The notes below the pieces were generated by a model. The model was given only the letters and a program-made list of their open reading frames with translations, was not told where the DNA came from and did not search any database. A DNA stretch of 48,791 nucleotides, taken from positions 1-48,791 of the forward strand of contig JAFCCM010000008.1 in assembly GCA_017610225.1 (NCBI GenBank). Direction: 5' to 3'. This DNA is from Candidatus Aenigmatarchaeota archaeon. Lineage in GTDB: Archaea > Aenigmatarchaeota > Aenigmatarchaeia > CG10238-14. Both the position numbers and the translations under genes were made by a program. Shown one piece after another: positions 35,060 through 43,848 of the stretch. Each line of letters starts with the position of its first letter. The stretch's first letter is position 1.

Positions 35060-36388
35060 TTATATTCCTAAAACTCTTACAATAAACAACACAAGCAAAA
35101 CAGCAGGTACAACAAATTTTATTAGATTAAGAACAATAGTATAAGCAATCAAATGTTCTATATACTTTCCAATACTTCCTAATTTTTCCAAAGTTAATGA
35201 GTCTTCTATGTGCATCTCATCTATTAGATCATCAATCTTCCAGTACCATGCTATCGCCAGACAAATTATAACTGCAGATATTGGTGTGAGGAAGTTTCCG
35301 AATATATTGTCAAATAATTCTAGTAGATTGATTTGTAGAATTCCAGAATAACTGAGTGATACTACTCCACTTAATAAAAACAATAGACCAAAAATAATAA
35401 TTCCTGATTTTTTTCTTCCAAAATTAAATTCATCCATAACATTTTTTGTCAAAAACTCTGTCATTGAAATGGAAGAAGTGATGGCTGATATAAATAAAAG
35501 TAAGAAGAAAACTGACCCAATCAAATAACCAAAGTTCATCTGTTGAAAAATTTGTGGCATTACAACAAAAGCAAGTTTAGGTCCTTCTGTTGGAGATAAC
35601 CCGAAAGAATAAACAGCAGAGAATATTACGACTGCGGCTAAGATTGAGAACAGAACATCTGAGAATGATATTATTAGAGTTGATCTTGGGATGTCTTCTT
35701 CTTTTTTGAGATAACTTCCATATGTTATTAATATCCCATACCCAGCTGAGAGAGAGAATAACGCCTGACCTGATGCAACCAACCACATCTTTAAATTGAA
35801 TACATTTGTTAAATCTGGTTTGAAATAATGGATAATACCTTCCATAGAATTAGGTGAGAAAAAAACCCTTAAGGCTAACATCAATAACAAAATAAATGCA
35901 AATGGAACTAGAATTTTTGAGATTTTTTCTATAGATTTTATCCCCATTAACACTACCATCCCTGTTATAATAAGGCTGATAGTTGTGAATACTATAGGTG
36001 TATATCCATTAACAAAAAAATTAAATTGCGGAGAAGTACCAATAGCAAAGTTAATAAAATATTTCAATACCCACCCAGTGACAACGAGATAATAACTCAT
36101 AATAAAAAATATTGTAATTAATGGTATGAGCGAGAATTTTTTAACTTTTGGACCGATATGCTCAAATGTTTTTACAATTGATTTTCCAAACTTTCTGCCT
36201 GTGGCTAACTCGAGAAGCATTAAAGGTATTCCGAACAAACAGATACAAATCAAATATACCAGAAGAAATGTTCCGCCACCATTTGCACCCATCACATAAG
36301 GAAATCTCCAAATGTTGCCTATACCAACGGCTGATCCAATACTTGCAAGTATGAAACCTAGTTTACTAGACCATTGTTCTTGCATCAT
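35060..36388 (-). CDS. Na-dependent transporter, SNF (neurotransmitter symporter) family
   Basis: 442 residues with about 11-12 membrane spans. The family signature is at the N-terminus: WSSKLGFILASIGSAVGIGNIWRFPYVMGANGGG, the Na and substrate site of helix 1. TM6-type GYGILITYGSYLKKEEDI and later SITMTEF-like residues follow. Bacterial and archaeal members usually import amino acids with Na. It is convergent with the NFACT gene and divergent from lhr. Confidence 0.93.
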   Translation of the reverse strand: MMQEQWSSKLGFILASIGSAVGIGNIWRFPYVMGANGGGTFLLVYLICICLFGIPLMLLELATGRKFGKSIVKTFEHIGPKVKKFSLIPLITIFFIMSYYLVVTGWVLKYFINFAIGTSPQFNFFVNGYTPIVFTTISLIITGMVVLMGIKSIEKISKILVPFAFILLLMLALRVFFSPNSMEGIIHYFKPDLTNVFNLKMWLVASGQALFSLSAGYGILITYGSYLKKEEDIPRSTLIISFSDVLFSILAAVVIFSAVYSFGLSPTEGPKLAFVVMPQIFQQMNFGYLIGSVFFLLLFISAITSSISMTEFLTKNVMDEFNFGRKKSGIIIFGLLFLLSGVVSLSYSGILQINLLELFDNIFGNFLTPISAVIICLAIAWYWKIDDLIDEMHIEDSLTLEKLGSIGKYIEHLIAYTIVLNLIKFVVPAVLLVLFIVRVLGI

Positions 36389-36533
36389 TTATAATATTTG
36401 TTTTTCTTGGTTAAAATTGTTTAGGAAAACCAAAAAAACCCTTAAATATCTTCCTCAACAATCATTACTTGTCTACTCATGATGATACTATCAACTAGTA
36501 TTATACTTCTGTTCTGTTTAGAGGTAATTCTAT

Positions 36534-39329
36534 ATGTCGTTTGAAAAGTTAAGTCCTAAACTACAATCTATCCTCAAGAAGCGGGGTTTTGATAAGGCAA
36601 CCCTCCCTCAGGAATTAGGTATACCAGAAATACTCTCAGGAAAAAACGTTCTTGTCATTGCAGAAACAGGATCAGGGAAAACTGAATCGGTAGTCTTGCC
36701 AGTGTTTGATATGTGGCTAAATTCAAAAGAAAAATTAAAGCCAGTCAGCATTTTATATATCACTCCTCTAAAAAGTTTAAATCGTGACCTTTTCAAAAGA
36801 TTCCTTTGGTGGGGGAAAGAGCTAGACATGGATATATCTGTTAGACATGGTGACACAACCCAATACGAGAGAAAAAAACAAGTTGATTTTCCAGATGATA
36901 TGTTAATCGTAACACCTGAAACACTTCAAGCAATTCTTCCTGCAAAAAGAATGAAAGAACACCTGAGAAATATCAAATGGGTAATAGTCGATGAGGTCCA
37001 TGAACTAGTTTCGTCCAAACGTGGGATACAATTATCAATAGGGTTGGAAAGGCTTAGAGAATTGTGTGGAGATTTCCAGCTTATCAGTCTGTCAGCAACT
37101 GTTGGATCACCAGGATATGTTGCAAACTTTATCTCAGGAGGAAGACCAACTAAAATTATCAGAGCAGCAACAGAAAAACAATTCGATATTCGAGTGATAA
37201 GTCCTAAAATAGAGAAAAGTGATGACCTACTTGCTGAAAAAATTTACTCATCAACCGAAACAGCGGCAAGACTAAGAACAGTTCATGATCTGATCAAAAA
37301 TCATACTTCTACCCTATCATTCACAAACACTCGAGATTTTGCTGAAATATTAACATCAAGGCTAAGACAAACTTATCCAAATACATCAATAGAAAATCAT
37401 CATAGCAGTCTAAGTAAATCAGTGCGAATAGATGTTGAAGAAAAATTTAGAAATCAAGAACTCAAAGGTATTGTTTGTACATCTTCATTAGAATTAGGGA
37501 TAGATATTGGGTCAATAGATTTTGTTCTTCAGTATATGTCTCCTCGGCAAGTATCAAAAATTATTCAACGTGTAGGTAGATCAGGTCATTCACTCAAGAA
37601 AAAGTCACAAGGTGTAATTATTGCTACAGATATTGATGATGTGTTTGAATCCGCAGTAATAGCAAAACAAGGACTCTCAGGAAAATTAGAACCGATCGTT
37701 GCTCATGAAAAAGCTTTGGATGTTTTAGCAAATCAAATCGTAGGTATGACTAGGGATAAGTGGGATAGTGATCAAGAAGAAATTTACAAGTTAGTTAAAC
37801 ATGCTTACCCTTACCGTGATCTTACAAAAAAAGAATTCCTTGATGTTTGTCAGCAACTGAATGTCAATCGTTATTTATTCATGAACCCTGGAAGAATCAA
37901 AAGCTCGAGAAAAGGATTGTTGTTTTACTTTACTAACTTAAGCACTATTCCTGACACCAAAAATTACATGGTAATTAACATGGTATCAGACAAAAGAGTG
38001 GGAACACTTGATGAAGAATTTGTTGCTTTGCATGGATCTACAGGAGTGACATTTGTAATGAAAGGAGAAACTTGGAGAGTAATCAGTGTGGATGGGAGAA
38101 AGATTTATGTTGAGCCTTCTGGTGAGGTAGACGCTGCTATTCCTGGATGGGAAGGAGACTTGATGCCAGTTCCTTATCAGGTTGCTCAAGAGGTTGGACA
38201 TCTCAGAAAAATAATTGCAGATAATCTTGGTAAAAATCCAAAAATAAAGATACAAGAAGAATATCCTGTTGATGATAACTCTGCTAAAAAAATGATAGAT
38301 ATTATTCGAAAACAGAAGAAGGATGGGTTTATTCCAACCAAACATACAGTTCTTGTTGAAAGTCAAGGAGATAATGTTGTTATTCATACTTGTCTTGGAA
38401 CTAAAGGAAATGAAACACTTGGAAGATTTTTGTCCGTAGCATTAGCAGAAAAGATTGGTTCAGTTAATCTCAAGACAGATCCTTATAGGGTTATTCTTCA
38501 GTTGCAGATAGTTAATCAAAAAATGTTAGAAGATATTCTACTCAAAACCAAACCTGATGATCTAGAATTTTATCTTGAGAAAAATCTTTCTGAGTCTAGA
38601 CTATTCCAATGGAGGTTTATTCATATTGCCAAGAAGTTTGGTATTATAAGAAAAGATGCTGAGTATGGAAGAATCAGAATGAGTAAAATAATTGATCTTT
38701 ACTCTGGAACACCTGTTTGGAAAGAGACTCTTCGTGAAATCAAAACAGATAAGTTGGATGTTGATTTGGTTAAAAAATTCTTAAAGAAGTTGCAAGAGAA
38801 GAGATTAAGTTTGATTTTCAGGAAAGGTTTATCCACGTTAGGTCAATTAGGAATCAAAGAAAGACCAGAATTGATTGGGTCAGGTAAACCAGATATTCAG
38901 ATATTAGATATTTTTGGGAAGAGACTTAATCAGAAGAGGGTTAGATTAGTGTGTTTGAACTGCGGTGAATGGTCTCAGGTTTATACTGTCGGAGAATTAT
39001 CAGATGAGATAAGATGTCCAAAATGTCATGCTAAACTAATAGGAATGTGTGGAAGAACACAGATAGAAGTTCAGAATTATGTCAAGAAAAAACTTCAAGG
39101 AAAAGGATTAGGACCAGAAGAGCAGAAAAAATATGAACGATTAAGAGATACTTCTGACTTGATTATTGTTTATGGAAAAAAAGCAGTGAAAGCTATTGCA
39201 ACTCGTGGAGTAGGTGCTAGGACTGCTAAAAGGATTCTTAGAGGAATGTACTTAGATGAGAAAGGTTTTTTGAAGGCTTTGTTAGATGCTGAACGTGTCT
39301 ACATCAAGAATAAGAGGTATTGGGGATAG
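36534..39329 (+). CDS. lhr: Lhr-type ATP-dependent helicase
   Basis: 931 residues. The superfamily 2 motifs are in order: AETGSGKTE (Walker A), TPLKSLNRDL, TPETLQ, DEVHEL (Walker B), LSATVGSP, TNTRDFAE, and QRVGRSGHS (motif VI). The Lhr-specific beta and winged-helix parts follow, then a C-terminal zinc-ribbon region (LVCLNCGEWS...RCPKCHAKLIG). Lhr proteins unwind DNA or RNA-DNA hybrids during repair and may affect RNA. GAGGTAATTCT lies before the ATG. The following gene begins 62 bp later. Confidence 0.95.
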   Translation: MSFEKLSPKLQSILKKRGFDKATLPQELGIPEILSGKNVLVIAETGSGKTESVVLPVFDMWLNSKEKLKPVSILYITPLKSLNRDLFKRFLWWGKELDMDISVRHGDTTQYERKKQVDFPDDMLIVTPETLQAILPAKRMKEHLRNIKWVIVDEVHELVSSKRGIQLSIGLERLRELCGDFQLISLSATVGSPGYVANFISGGRPTKIIRAATEKQFDIRVISPKIEKSDDLLAEKIYSSTETAARLRTVHDLIKNHTSTLSFTNTRDFAEILTSRLRQTYPNTSIENHHSSLSKSVRIDVEEKFRNQELKGIVCTSSLELGIDIGSIDFVLQYMSPRQVSKIIQRVGRSGHSLKKKSQGVIIATDIDDVFESAVIAKQGLSGKLEPIVAHEKALDVLANQIVGMTRDKWDSDQEEIYKLVKHAYPYRDLTKKEFLDVCQQLNVNRYLFMNPGRIKSSRKGLLFYFTNLSTIPDTKNYMVINMVSDKRVGTLDEEFVALHGSTGVTFVMKGETWRVISVDGRKIYVEPSGEVDAAIPGWEGDLMPVPYQVAQEVGHLRKIIADNLGKNPKIKIQEEYPVDDNSAKKMIDIIRKQKKDGFIPTKHTVLVESQGDNVVIHTCLGTKGNETLGRFLSVALAEKIGSVNLKTDPYRVILQLQIVNQKMLEDILLKTKPDDLEFYLEKNLSESRLFQWRFIHIAKKFGIIRKDAEYGRIRMSKIIDLYSGTPVWKETLREIKTDKLDVDLVKKFLKKLQEKRLSLIFRKGLSTLGQLGIKERPELIGSGKPDIQILDIFGKRLNQKRVRLVCLNCGEWSQVYTVGELSDEIRCPKCHAKLIGMCGRTQIEVQNYVKKKLQGKGLGPEEQKKYERLRDTSDLIIVYGKKAVKAIATRGVGARTAKRILRGMYLDEKGFLKALLDAERVYIKNKRYWG

Positions 39330-39391
39330 AAAAAATATTTCTATTTTTTAGAAAAGTTGTGTTTAAATGTATGTTTTCAATAATTATTATT

Positions 39392-39919
39392 ATGTTGCCA
39401 AATAGAAGAGTTTTAATGTTGATGAGTTTACCTTTTGTATCTATTGCAAGAGGAGTTACAGGAACTATAGAAAATTTTGAAATAGATATTCAAGGAGTTA
39501 AAAGAGGAGAATTGGAACCTTATGAAGAAAGAGCAAATAAATTATGGAGAAATTACTATAGTTCATCAGTGAACGATTTCGAAGAAGCCGAAAGAAATTT
39601 TGAAGATGATGTTCCTATAGTCAAAGAAATAATTGAAAAATCAAGTGATTATGGTTTAGTTGTTATTGATGCTGCTTTAGAATCTTTTCCACTTTCGTGG
39701 TTTCTTCGGAAAAGAGATAGATATAACTTTTCACCGTTATCAAATATAATAATAATAGATTCTGACCCTGAAGTTGGAGAAGTGCGGAAATATCTCTCAC
39801 AACATGGTGAATACTCATTGGCAATGGATTATGTTGGTGGTTGGCAAGAACATGGTAAATTAGAAGAATCTCTAATTAAAAGTTATGAAGCTTTAAAAGA
39901 ACATCAGACTGAAGGTTAA
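39392..39919 (+). CDS. unknown protein, possibly secreted
   Basis: 175 residues from the ATG at 39392. GTTTAAATG about 25 bp upstream fits a leaderless start, while longer frames (to 39320) would overlap the end of lhr. A hydrophobic N-terminus (PNRRVLMLMSLPFVSIARGV) may be a signal peptide. The rest is acidic, with EERANKLWRNYY, a VVIDAALESFPLSWFLRKRD segment and IIIIDSDPEVGEVRKYLS. I recognise no family. Confidence 0.55.
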   Translation: MLPNRRVLMLMSLPFVSIARGVTGTIENFEIDIQGVKRGELEPYEERANKLWRNYYSSSVNDFEEAERNFEDDVPIVKEIIEKSSDYGLVVIDAALESFPLSWFLRKRDRYNFSPLSNIIIIDSDPEVGEVRKYLSQHGEYSLAMDYVGGWQEHGKLEESLIKSYEALKEHQTEG

Positions 39920-39987
39920 CTCCAACTTTTCCTGTACATTAAGTATAAAAATACTAACTACCAATCATTCCCAGTAGGTGAAATAAG

Positions 39988-40319
39988 GTGACTAAAAGCC
40001 AATACGAGGAGGGCATGATGCCCGGCCAATTCAAGAGCTTAGACTAAGAGAGGATTTACCTACTTGTGATTCTAAACTAATTATTGACTGTCTTGAAAAA
40101 ACACTTGAAGAAAGGTTGACTAAGAAGCAGAAGTTTATTCTTGAGTTTGTTAGAAATCACATGATTGAAAGTGTTACCAGACTAGTTAAACTTGTTTCTC
40201 ATGAATTGGATTGTTCTGAGTCTTGTGTGTGGAATAATGTCAATTCCCTCAAAAAATGTGGATTGATTGAGAATGGGAATGGTCCTGTTAGGGTTTCTGA
40301 GGTTTTTGAGTATTTCTAA
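39988..40319 (+). pseudogene. small HTH protein gene with apparent frameshift
   Basis: A GTG at 39988 has an excellent AGGTGA 6 nt upstream, with TATA-like GTATAAAAATA further up, but its frame stops after 19 codons (TAA at 40045). From about 39995 another frame (-1 relative) is open to 40319 and looks coding: IQELRLREDLPTCDSKLII, then LTKKQKFILEFVRNHM and a winged-helix pattern ending VSEVFEYF. It has no start codon before a TTG at 40116. Either an indel (real or from sequencing) splits one gene of about 110 codons, or the frame is recoded. The HTH part alone is 67 residues. Confidence 0.5.
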
Positions 40320-40338
40320 GAGGAGGATGTGGTAGGAG

Positions 40339-40569
40339 ATGTTAGATGATATAGGATTATTGGGTGTTCGTATTAGAGATGCTTTAGTAGAACAGGGTTT
40401 ACCAAGACTAACAACTATTCATGGAATGGCTAGAAGTTACTATGGACAATCTGGTGTTGATAGCGGAGTAGAATTCTTAAATAGATTTTTAGAATGTCAT
40501 GGATATCATGTAAAACTAAATGGTGATCAGGTAACTGTTACTAGAAATGGGCATTACTCACATGACTAA
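40339..40569 (+). CDS. small protein, unknown
   Basis: 76 residues with a strong ribosome binding site (AGAGGAGGATGTGGTAGGAG before the ATG). It looks like a compact alpha/beta fold: LLGVRIRDALVEQGLPRLTTIHGMARSYYG, a helix EFLNRFLECHGYHV, and two strands VKLNGDQVTVTRN. It starts 20 bp after the HTH frame and is probably co-transcribed with it. Family not recognised; it may be DNA-binding by analogy with the neighbour. Confidence 0.6.
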   Translation: MLDDIGLLGVRIRDALVEQGLPRLTTIHGMARSYYGQSGVDSGVEFLNRFLECHGYHVKLNGDQVTVTRNGHYSHD

Positions 40570-40633
40570 AATCGAATCATCAGATACTTTAAATTTACTA
40601 CCACTAAAATAATTAAGAGAAATTGGTGATTGA

Positions 40634-41710
40634 ATGGATATAGAAACAAAAATTGATCTAATCAAACAAGTAGGAGAAGAAATAATAACAGAAGAAGAAC
40701 TGCGAGAATTATTGCAGACTAAAGAACATCCTATTGCTTATGACGGATTTGAACCTTCTGGTCAGATTCATATAGCCCAAGGAATCATGCGTGCGATTAA
40801 TGTTAACAAGATGTTAGAAGCAGGTGTAGACTTTATCATGTATGCTGCAGATTGGCATGGATGGGCAAACAATAAACTAGGAGGAGATCTTAAGAAAATA
40901 CAAACCTGTGGAGATTACTTGGTAGAAGTATGGAAAGTCAGTGGGATGAATGTCAAAAAAGTCAAGTTTATGAGAGCTTCCGAGGTTGTTGATAGTATGG
41001 AATATTGGAAGAAAGTTATTCGAATCTCGAGAAACACTACGGTTAAAAGAATAATCAGATGTGGTCAGATCATGGGTAGAAAAGAAGGGGAAGTACAGCA
41101 AGCATCTCAAATCCTATATCCATGTATGCAGGCTGCTGATATTTTTGAACTTAAAGCTGATATTACTCAATTAGGAATGGATCAAAGAAAAGTTAATGTT
41201 CTCGCAAGAGAAGTTGGTCCTAAATTAGGTTGGTGGAAACCTGTTGTTGTAAGTCATCATATGCTTATGGGCCTTCTTCCTCCGGCTTCAGATGTAACAG
41301 ATGCTAAGGAAAGAGCGATTGATCTCAAGATGTCAAAATCCAAACCAGACTCGGCAATATTTATGACTGATACGAGAGAAGATATCTTCAGAAAAATCAA
41401 GAAAGCTTATTGTCCAGAGAAACAAGTCGAAGAAAACCCGATTATTGAATATTGTAAGTATATAGTTTTTGAGAAATTTCCTGTTTTGAAAATAGAAAGA
41501 CCTGATAAGTTTGGCGGAGATTTGGAAGTAGAAAATTATGATGAACTTGTAAAAATCTACTCAGAAGGAAAATTATTCCCGCTTGACTTGAAGAATGCAG
41601 TAACAGAACATATTGATAATCTAATCCAACCAGTAAGAGAACACTTTGAAAAAAATCAGAAGGCTAAGGAATTATTAGAACAAGTTAAGTCATTTAAGGT
41701 TAGTCGGTAG
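40634..41710 (+). CDS. tyrS: tyrosyl-tRNA synthetase, archaeal type
   Basis: Charges tRNA-Tyr. 358 residues, the short archaeal/eukaryal form without an S4-like tail. The HIGH-type motif is PSGQIHIAQG near residue 42-51, with YAADWHGWANNKLGG following. LYPCMQAADIFELKADITQLGMDQRKVN is the substrate-recognition helix, and the KMSKS loop is LKMSKSKPDS. The last 50 residues form the short anticodon-binding domain. Class I fold. Confidence 0.96.
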   Translation: MDIETKIDLIKQVGEEIITEEELRELLQTKEHPIAYDGFEPSGQIHIAQGIMRAINVNKMLEAGVDFIMYAADWHGWANNKLGGDLKKIQTCGDYLVEVWKVSGMNVKKVKFMRASEVVDSMEYWKKVIRISRNTTVKRIIRCGQIMGRKEGEVQQASQILYPCMQAADIFELKADITQLGMDQRKVNVLAREVGPKLGWWKPVVVSHHMLMGLLPPASDVTDAKERAIDLKMSKSKPDSAIFMTDTREDIFRKIKKAYCPEKQVEENPIIEYCKYIVFEKFPVLKIERPDKFGGDLEVENYDELVKIYSEGKLFPLDLKNAVTEHIDNLIQPVREHFEKNQKAKELLEQVKSFKVSR

Positions 41711-41720
41711 GATGTATTTG

Positions 41721-41933
41721 TTAGACTTCAATACCTTCGTAGGAAAATTCAGGTTCATTTTCTATTAAAAGCATAACAACATCTTTTGAATCAGTAGTTT
41801 CTAAGTTAAAATATGTATCTCCATCCCTATGTGTCACTGCAGTGATATTTCCACTTAAATGAACTCCACCTAAAACTCTTCTAATATCTTTTTCATCTAT
41901 TGTACTACTATATGCTAACGTATGTATTGCCAT
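41721..41933 (-). CDS. small conserved-looking protein, unknown
   Basis: 70 residues. The pattern is alpha/beta: AIHTLAYSSTIDEKDIRRVLGG, HLSGNITAVTHRDGDTYFNLETTD, and an acidic end ENEPEFSYEGIEV. There is no signal peptide. It lies at the end of the minus-strand RNA polymerase/ribosomal group and may belong to it or be separately expressed; the gap to rpoK is 62 bp. No family recognised. Confidence 0.55.
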   Translation of the reverse strand: MAIHTLAYSSTIDEKDIRRVLGGVHLSGNITAVTHRDGDTYFNLETTDSKDVVMLLIENEPEFSYEGIEV

Positions 41934-41995
41934 ACAACCATCTTTTACACTTCAACCTTTTATCTTTTTTCTTTAATATCTCATAGAAAAGTAGA

Positions 41996-42265
41996 TTAAA
42001 CTATTTCCCCATTATGTTCATCTAACCAATTTTTAATTCCGACTTTAATGTCAATAACCATCTTTTCACCAGACGGCATAACTCTCTTAACAGTCATAGG
42101 AGCTTTGATTTGTTTGAATTCCTCCTTTGCTAGCGTAGTTGGATTAATTATGCCTTTAGGTTGTTTGATCAATAAAGGAGCTCCTAAGGATATCTGCAAT
42201 GTTCTTGCACTTATTATTCTTGTTACTTCAAATCTTGTTAATTTATCTTTTGGCCATAATGGAAT
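41996..42265 (-). CDS. rpoK: RNA polymerase subunit K (Rpb6) with a probable ATT start
   Basis: The conserved Rpb6 core LTRFEVTRIISARTLQISLGAPLLI and PMTVKRVMPSG is complete, but part of it lies upstream of the first TTG in the frame (42199). No ATG, GTG or TTG exists between the core and the in-frame stop upstream. An ATT at 42265 follows AGGTGA by 4 nt, the same ribosome-binding pattern as other genes here, giving 89 residues. Rpb6 anchors the clamp of archaeal RNA polymerase. It is the next gene after rpoN, 22 bp away. A sequencing error that removed an ATG is the alternative. Confidence 0.85.
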   Translation of the reverse strand: MPLWPKDKLTRFEVTRIISARTLQISLGAPLLIKQPKGIINPTTLAKEEFKQIKAPMTVKRVMPSGEKMVIDIKVGIKNWLDEHNGEIV

Positions 42266-42286
42266 AAAATCACCTTTTTTTATTAT

Positions 42287-42481
42287 TTAGGGTTGAAATT
42301 GTGAGATTTTTTTGATTACGTCAACATGACCTACAAATAAAGCCCTGCAACAATATCTAGTTAATCCTAAATCATCTAATACTTTCTTTGGATCTTCCCC
42401 CTTTTCTACTCTTTCTTTGAATTCTTCGTACAAATGACCTACAACTTTGCCACAACTGAAACAACGAACTGGTATTATCAT
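42287..42481 (-). CDS. rpoN: RNA polymerase subunit N (Rpb10)
   Basis: 64 residues. The zinc site is CFSCGK near the N-terminus ([13 protein letters not shown]) and the CC pair in [15 protein letters not shown], as in all Rpb10 proteins. It is a small structural subunit that helps assemble the Rpo3/Rpo11 platform. The gene lies between uS9 and rpoK, the usual archaeal order. Confidence 0.97.
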   Translation of the reverse strand: MIIPVRCFSCGKVVGHLYEEFKERVEKGEDPKKVLDDLGLTRYCCRALFVGHVDVIKKISQFQP

Positions 42482-42485
42482 TTAA

Positions 42486-42905
42486 TTACCTCTTACTCCT
42501 TTGTTTATGTCTTCGACTACCTTTCCTCGAACGAGATGGTTTATGAGGTTCAGTTCTCCTAGCATCATATACTAGAAGATTTCTGTCATAGTCTAGATAT
42601 ATTTTCTTTAGATTTTCATTCTTAAAAAAGTCTACCATACCTTTAGCTATGCTTTGCCTGATGGCATCAGCTTGTGAAACTATCCCTCCACCTCGAACAT
42701 TAATCGTGATATCAACTTTTTTGGTTAGATCCCCCGCGAGTATTAAAGGTTCTCTTATTTTTAGTCTTACGTATTCTGGTTGGTATATGTCTAGTGGAAT
42801 ATTATTGATTGTAATTTTACCTGTTCCTTCTTTTACTCTTGCCCTAACTACTGAAGTTTTTCTCTTGCCTGTTACAATTTTTATCTTCTGTTTTTTTTCA
42901 GCCAT
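42486..42905 (-). CDS. rps9: ribosomal protein uS9
   Basis: 139 residues. The N-terminus KIKIVTGKRKTSVVRARVKEGTGKI and the middle VRGGGIVSQADAIRQSIAKGM are conserved, and the basic tail ends GSRRHKQRSKR, which reaches to the decoding centre contacts of tRNA in the P site. It follows uL13 and precedes rpoN, in the archaeal operon order. Confidence 0.97.
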   Translation of the reverse strand: MAEKKQKIKIVTGKRKTSVVRARVKEGTGKITINNIPLDIYQPEYVRLKIREPLILAGDLTKKVDITINVRGGGIVSQADAIRQSIAKGMVDFFKNENLKKIYLDYDRNLLVYDARRTEPHKPSRSRKGSRRHKQRSKR

Positions 42906-42906
42906 T

Positions 42907-43332
42907 TTACCATCTCTTCGGGCATCCTAACCATAATGATAATTCTTCAACACTAATACTTTTACACTTTAATCTATTAACATCTGCATCTTCTAGATGG
43001 ATTAACTCTTGTTTTTCCAACTCTTTTGGTAATCCTACATGGACTTTCAATCTTCTGAGTGCTTTTTGACCTTTTTGAAGTTTAGGTAACATTCCTCTTA
43101 TTGTTCTTCTTACTAACCCATTTGGTGTTCTTGGATAGAATGGTCCATGTTTTGGATCTCCTCTCTGCCTTTTTTCAAGGTATTTTTTCTTTGTTACTAC
43201 AGGATCTCCAGATATTCTAATTTTCTCACAATTGACAATATAAACTTGGTTACCTTTAACTAAATCTTTAGCAACACGAGTAGATAATCTTCCTAATATT
43301 TGGTCGGTTGCATCATATACTTTCATAATCAT
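42907..43332 (-). CDS. rpl13: ribosomal protein uL13
   Basis: 141 residues from the ATG at 43332, whose first base lies in the stop of eL18 (TGATG); an in-frame ATG at 43326 would give 139. Signatures are DATDQILGRLSTRVAKDL, YIVNCEKIRISGDP, GPFYPRTPNGLVRRTIRGMLPK. It binds 23S rRNA domain II. The overlap with eL18 indicates coupled translation. Confidence 0.96.
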   Translation of the reverse strand: MIMKVYDATDQILGRLSTRVAKDLVKGNQVYIVNCEKIRISGDPVVTKKKYLEKRQRGDPKHGPFYPRTPNGLVRRTIRGMLPKLQKGQKALRRLKVHVGLPKELEKQELIHLEDADVNRLKCKSISVEELSLWLGCPKRW

Positions 43333-43697
43333 CAACACATAATTCTTACTTTAGTTCCTTTTGGGTTCTTTTCGATCAGTTCTTCTACACTAATAGCTTT
43401 TCCCTTGGATTTTTCAATCTTTTCCTTTGCTGGTCCAGTGAATCTCCATGCAGAGACTGTTAAAGGTTTGGTTAGTTCTCCGAAACCCATTACAACTCCT
43501 GGAACTATGATAGTTTCTCCTTTTTTAGCATATCTGTCTATTTTGCTTAAATTGACTTCGACCCTTTGACGTCTAGGTTTATTTAATTTATCAGAAATAT
43601 CTTTAAGAAACTTGGAATTAGTTTCAAATGATTTTTTTCTTATATTTTCAATCAATTTTTTTAACAATGGATTTGTGGGTCCAGTGCGCTTAACCAT
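43332..43697 (-). CDS. rpl18e: ribosomal protein eL18
   Basis: 121 residues; archaeal/eukaryal-specific large-subunit protein. The N-terminus is MVKRTGPTNPLLKKLIENIR, and GETIIVPGVVMGFGELTKPL and VRIMC follow. First gene of the operon eL18-uL13-uS9-rpoN-rpoK, a hallmark of archaea. GAGGTG lies 6 nt before the ATG. Confidence 0.95.
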   Translation of the reverse strand: MVKRTGPTNPLLKKLIENIRKKSFETNSKFLKDISDKLNKPRRQRVEVNLSKIDRYAKKGETIIVPGVVMGFGELTKPLTVSAWRFTGPAKEKIEKSKGKAISVEELIEKNPKGTKVRIMC

Positions 43698-43737
43698 TCG
43701 CTACACCTCATTTTTAACTCATTATAGTTGGAAAGGA

Positions 43738-43750
43738 AGACTTATAAAGG
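43738..43750 (-). promoter_or_regulatory. TATA box of the eL18-rpoK operon
   Basis: On the minus strand CCTTTATAAGTC lies about 42-52 bp before the eL18 ATG. Transcription would start near 43715-43720, leaving a short leader that contains the GAGGTG ribosome binding site. The match to the archaeal TATA consensus is good. Confidence 0.65.
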
Positions 43751-43848
43751 TTTTGTGATTTGTTCTATGGAAAGTTACTAAGATTAGGGTGGAGTTTTGA
43801 AAATTTTAGGAAAAAGATATTTAAGATTTAAATTATGTTGAAATAATT

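Noticed and set aside
37986..38387. Minus-strand frame of 133 codons inside lhr
   Set aside because: It lies fully antisense to a conserved helicase domain and shows no motif or ribosome binding site.
39320..39391. N-terminal extension of the protein at 39392 into the end of lhr
   Set aside because: A TATA-like box lies inside the extension at a distance that fits a leaderless start at 39392, and the extra residues add no conserved feature.
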